Assembly: GCA_905183005.1 (NCBI GenBank)
Contig: CAJJDO010000078.1
Coordinates: 372,001 to 436,000, forward strand
Source of the DNA: Paramecium pentaurelia
Lineage: Eukaryota; Ciliophora; Oligohymenophorea; Peniculida; Parameciidae
DNA length: 64,000 nucleotides
Direction: 5' to 3'
In this document: one piece after another, positions 12,226-22,951 of the stretch
Position numbering within the stretch: the stretch's first letter is position 1
Layout of the letters: every line of letters begins with the position of its first letter
Made by a program: the position numbers and the translations under genes
The notes under the pieces: generated by a model
The model's database searches: none
Told to the model about the DNA's origin: nothing
What the model saw: the letters and a program-made list of their open reading frames with translations, nothing else

Positions 12226-12895
12226 TTTAACTACAAATCTTGTTTCTACTTAATCACCTATCCAACAACTCTAACAATCTAATTATGATGGTAAATCTAA
12301 TTAAGGTGGTTCCTTTCTTGCTAATAATGGAACTTTTAAAATATGATCTTCTGTTATTACGGCTATTGTATCATCAAACTCTGCCAATGAAGATGGATTA
12401 AATCTAACCTTTAATATTGCACTCATCCCTGGAGCTATAAATCCATCCTCTTTCGTTGGATATTTAATTTCAGCTATCTGAAACTCCTTTCTAAAATAAT
12501 ATTAAATAACTCACTTTTCTGGAGGTAACACTTTAATTCTCTACAAAGTCCCAGTAGCATTAGTAACATATAAATCTATTTCATACATACCATTCAACAT
12601 ATACTCTCTAAATACCAATTATTTTGGAAATACTCTAAAAGATGTTATTTAATCTTTATCTACAACAATATCCTAATTAAATTCAAATTAAACTTACTTG
12701 CTTTGTATTGATGTATGAAAATAATACCGGTGCTTTGTTAATTTTGAATCGAGGATTCTTTAGATAATTAACTCTCTTATTCATGTTCTTAATAATTTGA
12801 TTATTGATTTCTTTATCTTTCTCATTCATTTCCAATAAAAAATTGCTTTTATTTTTCTTCTATGTCACCGGTTTCAACTAAATTGTTTCTTACAT
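12226..12895 (-). CDS. ASH/HYDIN-like protein, N-terminal fragment (copy B, 3' end cut at the N)
   Basis: N-terminal fragment equivalent to the start of the gene at 7403-11803, with the two first introns in the same places. It starts MQETIQLKPVTQKKN where copy A has MKETTSLKPVTQKKN, and remains open until the N. Most coding differences are silent or mild, as expected for alleles or recent paralogues. It is not a complete gene in this assembly. Confidence 0.75.
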
Positions 12896-13313
12896 TAGAA
12901 GTTATTTAATTATTATATATATATTTAACTTTATTATATATTTTATATTCAAGGTACCATTATAATATTTGCCTTTGCCTTTTTTAATAATTCATCAGCT
13001 GTTGAACCAAAAAATGTTTTGTTCTCTAATTATGCTCTATATCCATTTGATCCAAATACAACAAAATCAAGATCATCTGAATTATTTATCATTTCAATCA
13101 CATTTTCTATTGCTCTATAAGATGCATCCAATTATTTATATTACCATTTTCTTTAATATTTTGCCATAAACTCTTCAACCTTTGTTTTAATAGTAGTTCC
13201 AAATGCCTCTCTATCAGGAGTAGGAGCAAAACATATCAATAAACTATCACGTTCATCAAAAGACAAAGCAATTGCACTTTCTAATGATTTATAAGATTTC
13301 TTAGATCCATCTA
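12226..13313. repeat. Copy B of the ~1.09 kb direct duplication
   Basis: Counterpart of 11134-12224. It begins directly after the N and continues past its end into the complete stress-protein gene without a break. Confidence 0.93.
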
Positions 13314-13848
13314 TACAAACCACAAATTTAAATCCATTAGTTTCATCTCTTTTATAGAGTTTCTTAACAGCTATCAAAGGTATTTTACTATTGTACACTG
13401 AATTTCTCACTGTCTATCCTAAAATGGTGGCATCTTATTTGACTCCCTTTCTTCCATTAAATCCAACTATCAGATAACTGACATTCAAATTTCCTGCAAT
13501 ATTCAATATTTAATTTCTAATATTCTCTTAACCTTGAGCTTTCTCCTAAAAAATCAATTAGTAGTTTGCTTCTGGATACTAAAGAATAAATAGATAAATC
13601 ATTTTACTCTTGATAATAATTCTATTTTATAATCTTCATAAATTGTTGTGCTTTAGAATTCAAAAGGCAAATAGGTTTTGGATTCATCTGAGACATGGGC
13701 TACAATGATTTAATTGAAAATGTTCTTATATTCAAAGAACTCAACTGCTTACTAAAATTAATATTATAAAATAAGGTACAAAGAATGCTTATTTTGATGC
13801 TTATGATCCATCAGTTGCAACCATTATATTGGATTTATTTGATTCCAT
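12949..13848 (-). CDS. Tandem universal stress protein (two USP domains)
   Basis: 280 aa after introns 13752-13779 and 13579-13607. Domain 1 starts NIMVATDGSQASKQAF and runs to the glycine-rich VGFNGRKGVKQDATILGQTV. Domain 2 starts FKFVVCIDGSKKSYKSLESA and ends with FGSNGYRAQ, FFGSTADELLKKAKANIIMVP. These match the USP fold: a beta strand ending in .D.S, then the G-x2-G-x9-G(S/T) nucleotide loop at the C-terminal side. USP proteins bind ATP or AMP and act in stress responses; the role here is unknown. It lies 53 bp upstream of copy B of the ASH gene on the same strand. Confidence 0.88.
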
Positions 13849-13899
13849 AAAATTAATAAAATAAATATTTATATTAAAACATTTAAATTATTTAAAATA

Positions 13900-15507
13900 T
13901 CACAAATCTGTTGGTTAAACTTTGCTTTCAGGAATATTATCCACATTAATTTGTAAGTCAGGAATTCTATAATCAATTAAACTTTCTCCTCTTATTCTTT
14001 AATAGCTTTCATCAATTAAATAATCTCCAAACCAAAAAGAATTAAATTCTGCTCTTCTAAGTGAATTTATTGTTAAAGTTCCTAATAATATTGGATAAGT
14101 AAATAGAGTTTCAGGTATTGAATGTTTCACAGATACTGTTGCTAAAATCCAAAAACCTTCTGCAATTATCAATGAACAAAAACCTTACAGACCATAAGTG
14201 AAAGTTCTTTTACTTTTATCTATTCTATAAGCTAAACTTAAAAGAAGTCCTGGTATAGCTTGACTAAATAAGGAAATCCAAGCACAATTTTTATTATATT
14301 ACAATTTAATTAAAGGGAATTGCAATTCTAAAGGGCAATTCAAATATTATAATACAGTAGTATTGTAAGATTCAACTTAAGTATAATGAATTATTAAGGC
14401 GAATGTTGAATCTAATACAACATTTGATACCATTAAGAAAGATGCAAACTTAAAGTTCTTTAGTCTGAATAACTTCACAATAAGAACTATAAATGCTAAT
14501 GAAATGATGTCATTCAAGTACCATGGCTTTAAAAAATAATAAGGCATCCCAATTAATAAAGAAATGATTGATGAAAAAACTATATAATATTTTCTCACAA
14601 ATGAGTTTGCTTTCAATAGACAGGCAAACTAAAATAATTATATAATTTAATTACCTCAGCAGATACAAAGAATATTGCAAGTGTGCCTATTGTACAAGCT
14701 ATGACAATAAATAAATATCTAATGAAATCTAAAAAATCTGTTACTAATACAATCATGCCTCCACCTGCATATAAAAGTATATAGATCACAATAATCAAAT
14801 AATTGATCTCAAATCCTTAAAAATCTTATCCCTTTCTCTTCCATCTAAATGAAAGAATTCTTGTATATTTAGCTAAAAAAGCAATCAAAATAGTTGATAT
14901 AATTAGTAATATAGGAAGACTCCAATCAAATGTTAGATCTCTAAATGATTTGTCACATGAAAATATCATTGCAAATTCTATTAATTAATAATTCTCCTGA
15001 CTCATTTCATTAAAACCAACTTAGACTTTAATAGGTGTCCAATAATTCTGAGATGTAAGATGATCTTTTGATGGACATTTCTATGATAGTCTAAATAGGA
15101 TCTAAGTTTTAGGTCTAAGTTTATCATCATCTGAAATTACTTAAGTTTATAGGTTTCTCTTTATAAATATATAAAAATACATATTTGTACTTTTTTCATT
15201 TATTTGTTAAACAAAGACATTGTATGATATAATATCATCATTTTCTATTCTCAAAGTTTAATTTGATATTCTAATTACATCATTAGTACCCAAGATACCA
15301 AAAGATTTAGGTGGTTTGCATGTCATTCCTTAATTTAAATTATCAGGAAGGAATTCAAATGAAACTTTATTGTTCTCATAAACTAAATATTCATCATCTT
15401 CATCTTATATATAAATCCTCACTTTTTACCCAAAAATTAATAAGGGTACACAAAGCAATAAAATTTACATTTATTAATCTAATAATAAATTTTCTTGATT
15501 TCTTCAT
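13900..15507 (-). CDS. Signal-peptide-peptidase-like membrane protein, catalytic motifs degenerate
   Basis: 517 aa, introns 15422-15449 and 14629-14654. The N-terminus has a possible signal sequence and a ~190-residue lumenal region. About nine hydrophobic segments follow (e.g. LPILLIISTILIAFLA, YLFIVIACTIGTLAIFFV, ISLAFIVLIVKLF). The last segments align with SPP/SPPL: AIPGLLLSLAYRID corresponds to the IPG.....RFD that follows the GxGD motif. At the catalytic positions the sequence differs. GxGD reads SLFS, so the second Asp is missing. PAL reads PET, with the spacing P.....YP kept. YD reads LD. It is therefore probably an inactive member that binds or chaperones membrane proteins. The N-terminal intron, and so the start, are less certain. 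Confidence 0.68.
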
Positions 15508-15757
15508 CTTACATAATTCCATAAATCCTATTTTTAAATAAATTATTATTCCTTTTTAAGTATTAAAGTTTTAACAATACTTCTACAACATATACCAACC
15601 AAAAACAAGATATATTTAAACATAAAATTAGTTATTCTTATTCTTCATATACAATTAATAATTTTAACTAGTATTGTATGTAGATTAGTATCATTGTACA
15701 ATAATTAAAATTACTAACGATCACTTTTTAAATTATTAAAATTTTTAACATTCAAAT
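15508..15757. promoter_or_regulatory. Divergent intergenic region
   Basis: 250 bp between the SPP-like gene (minus) and the alveolin-like gene (plus). It is AT-rich with no ORF. It presumably carries both promoters; no motif could be assigned. Confidence 0.35.
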
Positions 15758-16648
15758 ATGAGTAATCATCCTGCCTCAACAAAACCTCTCTCAAAACCAG
15801 CACCAGCACCATAACATCCTATTGCCTATTCACCACCAAGAACATATGCACAACCAATGCCATTTGCAAGTCCTTCATATCTACCTTTTTAACAATCTTT
15901 TGTTGGTGCCCCTGTTTAATATCCATAACCAGTAGCTGTTCAACCAGTAGCTATTCAACCAGTAGCTGTTCAACCAGTAGCTGTTTAACCAGTTGCTGTT
16001 TAACCAGCCTAATAAGTCATAAAAGGAGAAAGCAGAATTGAGTAATAATCTTATTTAGATATATTTTAGATATATTCCCTATGAAAAATCAGTTATTGAA
16101 TATGAAGAAGTCAGATAAAAAATCTAAGTTCCAAGAGAAAAGTATGTGACAGAATACTAAGCTGTTGAATATTAGACTGAATATATTCCATAAGTATTCT
16201 ATGATAAAGTTACAGGTATATAAATAAATAATCATCATTAGAATATGTTCCTGTTGATAAATTTTAAGATAGAGTAGAATATTATCCAGTTGAAAGATAA
16301 GTAGTTCATCAACCTGTTCAATAAGTAGTAGCATAACCAGTTGTTTAATCTGTTGTTCAATAAGTTCCTTAATATTTTGCTCCAGTATAACCAGTTGTTT
16401 AACCAGTTTTCTAACAACCTTAAATTTAATATGCTCCTTATGTCCAACCTAATTTTATGCCTTCAAGAATTGCTCCTGTTTCATATGCTCCCCAATCATC
16501 TTATGGCCCTCCAATATCACAACCAAGAAGACATGTAAATCTTAATCTTATTCTAATTTATCAGTCCCCTCCAGCTAAACCACAACCAGCCTAAAAGCCT
16601 TAGCCATAAAAGGAAAAAAAATCATTTTTAGACAACATTTTTAGTTGA
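15758..16648 (+). CDS. Alveolin-like Pro/Gln-rich cortical protein
   Basis: 268 aa after introns 16042-16069, 16216-16241 and 16535-16564. A Pro/Gln/Ala-rich N-terminus with five PVAVQ-type repeats leads to a central ~85-residue region of alternating charged and valine/tyrosine/proline steps: EYIPYEKSVIEYEEV, IQVPREKYVTEYQAVEYQ, EYVPVDKFQDRVEYYPVE. These EYxPVxK steps are typical of the alveolin/IMC-epiplasmin proteins that line the alveolar sacs beneath the plasma membrane of ciliates and apicomplexans. The C-terminal part is again Pro/Gln-rich and ends in a basic stretch (KEKKSFLDNIFS). Family membership rests on the repeat style, not on a long alignment. Confidence 0.7.
15929..16003 (+). 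repeat. 5 x 15-bp in-frame tandem repeat (PVAVQ)
   Basis: Unit ccagtagctgttcaa repeated five times with few changes, coding Pro-Val-Ala-Val/Ile-Gln. The last two units use TAA for the same Gln that the first three code as CAA, which shows directly that TAA means Gln. Confidence 0.9.
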
Positions 16649-17282
16649 TATTTAAATAATTTCCATAAAATATTATAACTAACAAATAACAAATTATTAT
16701 TAAATTAGATTTAGATTTTATTTTTTAATATAATAATTATCTAGATAAAAGTTCATAAATTACTTGATCTAATGAGCTTAAAGATAATTATATAATTTAA
16801 CAATTTTAAAAATGCTAGAATTATCATTCATTCATATTTAATTGGGATATTAATAAATAAAATTTATTATACATGCTTCTCCATAAAATTCTTTATATAA
16901 TCTTTACTTAACCAAATCAAATTTTTATAATTGGCTAAATACTAATTATAAATATTTATTTTATCAATAATTTGAAATTATTTCCAATTATCTATTACCC
17001 TCTATAAGTATAACTATTAACATCCACATAAATGATTTTTATTAGATATAGAATAGATGTTTGTATTAAAAAAATTAATCTATATTTTTAAGATTAAATT
17101 GATCATATAATTCATAAACTTAATTTTATTTGGTTAACATTTTTATAAGTTTATACTATAAAGAGTATTTATACAACATTATATCGATAAAGGATAGCTT
17201 TAAGCATAAAACAGAGTCTTATCCATATTGACTGGTATTGTTTAATAATAAACAAAATATAGTTATATACACTAAAAATAAT
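16649..17282. other. AT-rich intergenic region
   Basis: 634 bp between convergent ends of the alveolin-like gene and the small MGQTC gene. Very AT-rich; no coding frame or repeat recognised. Confidence 0.5.
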
Positions 17283-17627
17283 TCATAATTTGAAATCCTC
17301 TAAAGAGGAAGGCAAATAGCTAGAGAATTCTAAAGAAAAATTTGAATCTTAACTCAAATTTTCACACTCTTAAATGATAAATGAAGCGTCTTTATTAAGG
17401 TGTTTAAGCTCTTTTCTAAGGCTATCAAAGTTTTCCTTTTTGGCAGGATAAATGATGATAAATCTTTAAGGGTAGTCTGTAGTATAAGCTCTAGAAGACT
17501 TTTCGACTTATAAATAATTTTCTTAAGGGCTATTTTAGCTATCATTTCTTAAGGATAATTCATTTCTTCTTGTTATTTCTGCATTTGAGACTGAGAGCAT
17601 CGATTTGCAGGAACAAGTTTAACCCAT
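17283..17627 (-). CDS. Small protein with N-terminal MGQTCSC acylation signal
   Basis: 114 aa, no intron, stop TGA. The N-terminus MGQTCSCKSMLSVS has Gly2 for N-myristoylation and Cys5 and Cys7 suited to palmitoylation, so a membrane-anchored peripheral protein is likely. The rest is polar and Ser/Asn/Gln-rich with no recognised domain; FDSLRKELKHLNKD may be a short helix. GC content is a little higher than the flanks, as in the real genes nearby. Sequence similarity to the other MGC proteins is limited to the N-terminal signal. Confidence 0.6.
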
Positions 17628-18828
17628 GTACTAATTTATTTATATTTATTTTTGTTTATATTTTCTTCTAAATAAGCCATAAAAATCCTAAATTTAATTT
17701 ATTTATTCTTTACTGCAATATTAAATTAATATAATTATTATTTCTAAATATAGTTTACTTACATTTTATGAATTTTTTATTATAAATACTAAAGGAATTT
17801 ATAGTGAATAATTTATTGAATTATTACATTCAACAATACTTAAGTCAATATTTCTATAAAATATAGATTTAAAAGACCTTAATTCTAAAATAAAATAATA
17901 AAATCTTATCTTAGATAATAATGAAGAATAGAAAATTGAATGAAATTTTAAAGTAGAAAGTTTATTAATCTTATGAAATTCTATATAATAAAATTAATCT
18001 AAAAGAAAGATACTTATAAAATATTTTTAAATATCATTTTATAAAATAAAATAAGATAAATTGTACACAAATTATTGAACTTAGTTTATAGTACAATAAA
18101 ATTAATTGTTAATCTAAATTGAAATTTCGATATTGTAAATAATTAATGCTTCTCATCTAAATATAATATTAAACTGAAATTATAAGTTATATTATCAAAG
18201 TTAATAAAGCTTAATCATTATATTTAATGAGAAATAATAATTAAATATTTAATAAATAGGATAGTAATCATAAAAAATAATAAAACTAGTTCTTAAATGT
18301 AATAATAAAAAGATTAATTATAATTTCTTTGATAATTAATAAAAAAACTATCTTTTTATTAACTATTTTTACAATGAAAATTTGGATTTAATACTAAATG
18401 TATAAACTATTAATCATGTATTAATAAGAATTTTTGTAATATGAATCCAATTATTTATCAATTCAGTTCTTACTTTTATATATTAAAATAGATATCGCTT
18501 TTAGCAAACTTATTTTTGTATTAAATTTTACAATTATTATAAAATAGTTACATAAAATCCAAAGAATTTATATAATGAAATATGCTATCAAAAACTCTTA
18601 AAGATAATTTCATAATTGAATAATAAAGGTAAACCATAAAAATTTCAAGGTCTATTAAAATAAGGTAGAATGATAATTAATTAGGCCTTATACATTCAAT
18701 TTAACAAAATAATGTTTGAGATCATTGAATCGATATAATCGTCCAAAAATCTGGGTTAAAAATAAAACTTTTTATAAACAAAATAAATTATTATTATAGC
18801 TAATTTTATTAACATACTATTAATTTTA
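17628..18828. other. AT-rich region with one long TGA-free frame
   Basis: 1.2 kb of very AT-rich DNA. Apart from the weak open frame at 17921-18619 nothing is recognised. Because TGA is the only stop, chance open frames are long here. Confidence 0.5.
17921..18619 (+). CDS. Doubtful open frame, 232 codons
   Basis: ATG to TGA without introns under the ciliate code. The translation is rich in Ile, Lys, Asn and Gln, as random AT-rich DNA would give, with some hydrophobic stretches (LIIISLIINKKTIFLLTIF). No domain is recognised and base composition is like the intergenic flanks. It may well be spurious; listed only because its length is more than I would expect from a single frame by chance. Confidence 0.2.
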
Positions 18829-19149
18829 ATGGGCTGCATTGCATAAAAAGTTAGATCTTAACCAAGAGATTAAGGTAGAACAACTTATCCGAATAGTCAA
18901 TCATAGAATCAATTAAATTAATAAAGCAAAATATTAGAAACTGAGCCATAGGCTGGTAGAGTTAATAGTGAAATAAACGTTCCTCATTCTCCATAGATAG
19001 GAAGGAGATTAAAACATATGGTAAGTAGTGATGAACTTCAAAAATATATAACTAAGAGGTAGAGTATTACTTAAAGTCCATTTAAATTTATTAAGAATTC
19101 CCCAGAATAAAGGAGAAAGTTATCATTAATGAATAGCCCTAAATTGTGA
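18829..19149 (+). CDS. Small MGC protein (MGCIAQKVRS)
   Basis: 106 aa, intronless. MGC at the start predicts N-myristoylation of Gly2 and palmitoylation of Cys3, i.e. anchoring to a membrane. It then is basic and polar, rich in Gln, Ser and Arg, with Ser-Pro pairs (PHSPQIG, TQSPFKF, KNSPEQ, MNSPKL) that could be phosphorylation sites. No globular domain. Its opening MGC..QK resembles the gene at 20081-20383, suggesting paralogues. Confidence 0.6.
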
Positions 19150-19263
19150 TTTAATTTTTGTTATTCTTTGTATTAGATCACATTTCATCTATCTTATAAA
19201 ATTAGAATGATTTACTAAAATTTTATTGATTCTTAATTAAAGTGACATAATATAAATATATAA

Positions 19264-19574
19264 TCATTATAAAGATCTTCTTTAAAGTGGTTAAGAAGCT
19301 TAGTCTGTTTAAAAAATATTGGTAGACTTTGAAATATCAATTTAATGATCTGTAATTCTTGAACTTCCTAAATATTAAGATAAAATATACTTGTAGATGT
19401 TATTATAGTATTTGGAGAGGAAGCATTTGTTTTTGATTATCCTAATTATTATTTTAGATGTCTGTCAATATTTTACTAGATATCTGTTAACTATTTAGGA
19501 TTCCTTCCAATTTTTCTTTAATTTAAAAATAATTAAGGTTCATGAATGGATATTTTTGAAGGATTACAACCCAT
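19264..19574 (-). CDS. Small MGC protein (MGCNPSKIS)
   Basis: 95 aa after removal of a 23-nt intron (19368-19390), which keeps the protein polar; without splicing the frame would run into hydrophobic sequence. Start MGCNPSK again has Gly2/Cys3 for dual acylation. The body is Gln/Ser/Thr-rich (TSTRSSRITD, STNIFQTDQASQPLQRRS) and looks disordered. It is convergent with the MGC gene at 18829, 114 bp away. Function unknown. Confidence 0.55.
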
Positions 19575-20080
19575 ATTGAAATTAAATCAAATAAATAATA
19601 CTTCATTTATACTCATTTAATTAATAATATTTATACTTATTTTTTTAATTTTTTTGTTTTAATATAAAATGATATTTGCTGAAATTTAACTATTTTGAAA
19701 AGAGTATTTTACAATATTTTAAATTTATGTGTTAATATAAGATATCTTGTCATATTATATGATATTTATAATAATTATATAAATTTAATGAACATTAAGG
19801 CAATTTTTATTTAATATAATAAATAATTTGATTATGATGAAGAAATTAACAATAATAATAAAAATGAATTAATTAGTAACATTTCATACTACGTCATTAT
19901 AGTGTTGAATTCAATTAATTATTATTATTTTTCAATTCAATCAATAGTTAAATTTTATAATAAAAGAGTAATATCATGATTTGTATGATTAATTTATGAG
20001 GTATTATTAAAATACTGAAGAATGTTGAAAATTTCATTCTTAAACAACATTAATATTATTATTTTATTTTGTATACAATA
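19575..20080. other. AT-rich divergent spacer
   Basis: 506 bp between two divergently transcribed MGC genes. Strongly AT-rich; no ORF, repeat or RNA gene seen. Confidence 0.5.
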
Positions 20081-20383
20081 ATGGGATGTGTTGGTTAAAA
20101 ATAGAATCGAAATCAATAACAAAATAAATTTCAATTACATAGGCAATCAATTTCGATTTCACATTCAAATAGAAAAATGTGTATTGAATCACCATTTGTA
20201 ACTGATCCTAAACAATAAATATAATTATATCGATCGATTGATATTACAAAAGATGAAGAATTTATTTTAAAGAGTGATAAGAAGTTCATCTCTAAAAATT
20301 AAGAATCTCCAACGACTACTCCAAAATTTAATTAAAATCTTTAATTTGCAATAGGGAATCGTAAAAATAAAATTGTTCTATGA
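20081..20383 (+). CDS. Small MGC protein (MGCVGQKQNR)
   Basis: 100 aa, intronless. MGCVGQK start predicts myristoyl and palmitoyl anchoring. The remainder is basic and polar with SISISHS, YRSIDITKDEEF and ESPTTTPKF segments, no recognised domain. It is closest in style to 18829-19149 (MGC, then QK, then Gln-rich, then Ser-Pro sites). It ends 90 bp from the convergent two-TM gene. Confidence 0.58.
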
Positions 20384-20473
20384 AAAATTAGGAAAAACTC
20401 AGTAAATTTAATGATTATTTATATTTTTATATTGTGTTTTATATATATTTACTATAAAACTATATAAAATTCC

Positions 20474-21126
20474 TCAAATTACTAATTACTATGAAAATCT
20501 AAAAAAGGATGGCACTTCTAATAAGAATCAATATAATTACAAATATGTCTGATTTGTTAAATTTGAGATCCATATAAAATTAAAGTGCATTCACTTAATT
20601 CAAAGATTTATTCTAAATATTCAAAGAATTCTTAATTAAATGATTCTATTTTAATAAGTAAGATAGCTGGCTATGATTATTATTTGAGTAATTCATTTTA
20701 TAATTAACTCATTTTCTTATTTAAATAAATGGTATCAATATTTAATGCTGAATAATGATCAAAATTAATATGTAAATAAGGTTTTTATGTATTCTCTAAT
20801 TATTATTATAGACTAAATGGTAAAGTATTATTAGTAAAATATATTCCTTTAGTTTTATTAAATGGAACACTAAGCTCTTAAATATTTGTATTAGATGGCA
20901 TTTCTATCAAATCTAATTCACTAAAAATATTGGCAAGTTTATTAGTTTATTTGAATTGACTCATCAATTAAATTTAATTCATTAATACAACAAGTGCAAA
21001 AAGTCCTATAATAATAGTTTTAGAAGTTAATTTCTCTTCAAATTATAATTAGGATTTGTTTAGAAGTATAAAAGTTATAAAAACTAGTGTTGTGAGAGCT
21101 ATGAAAAATAAAACAGAATAAAACAT
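20474..21126 (-). CDS. Two-transmembrane protein of unknown function
   Basis: 209 aa with intron 20518-20540. Starts with a hydrophobic segment (FYSVLFFIALTTLVFITFIL, residues about 2-21) and has a second one (IIIGLFALVVLM, about 36-47), followed by a soluble, Asn/Gln-rich domain of about 150 residues including HINFDHYSALNIDTIYLNKK and ILLIKIESFNQEFFEYLEQ. I do not recognise the family. The 3' intron and stop are inferred from frame continuity. Confidence 0.5.
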
Positions 21127-21162
21127 TTGTTAATTTAATTAAATTTATCGAACTTTGAATAT
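21127..21162. promoter_or_regulatory. 36-bp divergent intergenic gap
   Basis: Only 36 bp separate the start codons of two divergent genes. Both promoters and 5' UTRs must fit here or extend into the neighbouring coding sequence. Confidence 0.4.
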
Positions 21163-22875
21163 ATGAGAACAACTCCTAATAGTGTTAAAGAAACAGCTTC
21201 AAAAACTTCAACTCAAGATTATAAAAAATAATAATCATAACCTGTATGTGAATTCAAATATTATAAAGACTGTTAGCATACCAGAATCTAGTTAATTATT
21301 TCATATTCCTTAAAAATACTGTCATTAAAGATTCAAACCATAACCTACTACATCTAAATCTATAGAAGAGAAGAGATGTAAAGTCAATAAAACTAATCTA
21401 TCTGAATTAAATAATCGTACAAATAGTAGTTCGAAAAGTCGTATTTCTGGTTTTACAAGCAATTAATTGGAAGATGATTCTATGTATAATTCTTAAAATG
21501 CACTCAAATTAAAGAAAATTATAGGAGATTCATAGGTTTATAATACTAACCTATTTGTGTATAAATATTAATATCATTCTTTTATAGTTCTAAATCTAAT
21601 TTAACTTGTGATTCATCAAGTCCAGGAGGTAGATAAAATAAATCAGCTTATAAAAAATCAGCAGATTTCGATATTAATTAATTAAATATGTTAAGAGAAA
21701 AATCATTGATGCATAAAAAGATTTAATCATAATAAGTTAGTCAATCAAAAGAATTGATAGATTAATTTTTAAATTTAGATAAATAGATTTAAGGTGCCAC
21801 ATTAGAATAATAAAAGAAATAATAATATTTAAAGTAAAGAGGTTTATGGGATTCATTTAAAGATCTTTTTATTAAATAATTTGCTAGAACTCCAGTATAA
21901 TTTAAGAATTTATTCAATTAATTATAAATCTAAGTTAGAGAAATAGAATAGTAATGGTCAGATATCATTATGTAAATTGCAAATAATTTATTTGAATTAT
22001 TTTAAAATTCTGCTATTCTTATGGCTTATGAGTAAGATTTAAAATTAAATGAATTGATTGAATAAATGAGAAGAGAAAGAGATATTTGGTAAAATAACTT
22101 TAAATCTCTTGAATAAGAAAGAGATGTTCTATTAGAAACTGTTTCTTAATTAAAATTAACATTAGAAAATGAGAGACCCTCTCCTTTTAAATAAGATAAT
22201 AAATAAAAGGAACTTGATTCTGTTGATACTCCTTAATTAAAAGAAATGATTGTCTTAATGTAATAAAAAATTACAGAAATGTCTGAGAAAGAATCAAAAT
22301 TAATTAAATTAGTATTAGCTATTCGTAGAACAGGAATTGATATAGAAAAGATATATAATGAGGAAGTATTGAATGAAGATTCTTTATCAGAGTAATAAAA
22401 TCAATCTAATAGAGATAAAAAGTATATTATTAATTTATTTATTAGATTGGCTATCACAAAAATTGAAAGAAGTTTTCATGATGCTGATAATTCAGTTGTT
22501 AATGATTCAGATGAATCTAGTTTTTAATATAATGGAAGACTAGATGATGAAAGTATAATTGAAAGTATTAGAAGATTTGAAAACAGAAATTAAAATAGTG
22601 CTTATGCTACAGAAAGTAGAAGTTCAGTTAAAATGAAGATAGATTTATCAAAATGCAATTAATAATAGCAAAAATTATAATAATTATAATAGTTATAGTA
22701 ATAATAACAATAAAAAAAAATCTAACAGTAACTTTAATAATAAAATATGAATAAATTGAAAATTCCTGATTAAGAAGGAATGGGATTTCATTAAGAATTT
22801 ATGTTAAAATTTAATGAGTTTTCTGAAAGTTGGAGAGTTTAAGTATTAAAAGACGAAAAGAGAACCAAATCTTGA
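21163..22875 (+). CDS. Coiled-coil protein with Ser-rich N-terminus and poly-Gln segment
   Basis: 552 aa after introns 21244-21268 and 21559-21587. The first ~130 residues are Ser/Thr/Asn-rich and probably disordered. Residues ~170-380 form heptad-like helices (VREIEQQWSDIIMQIANNLF, LNELIEQMRRERDIWQNNF, LEQERDVLLETVSQLK). An acidic/Ser region follows, then a Gln run and a short tail (GMGFHQEFMLKFNEFSESW). The layout suggests a basal-body, ciliary or cytoskeletal scaffold, but no named family is recognised. Confidence 0.75.
22650..22742 (+). repeat. Poly-glutamine tract coded mainly by TAA/TAG
   Basis: A run of TAA, TAG and CAA codons with scattered Leu/Lys inside the coiled-coil gene. Read with the standard code it would be a wall of stops; read with the ciliate code it is a Gln-rich linker. 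Confidence 0.8.
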
Positions 22876-22951
22876 TTTTATATTATTTAACTAAATTTTG
22901 ATATCAATATTTACTCAATTTAAAAAATAAAGATAGGATATTAGGTTTAAT

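Noticed and set aside
15311..15541. Plus-strand ORF of 76 codons
   Set aside because: Antisense of the start of the SPP-like gene; low-complexity composition.
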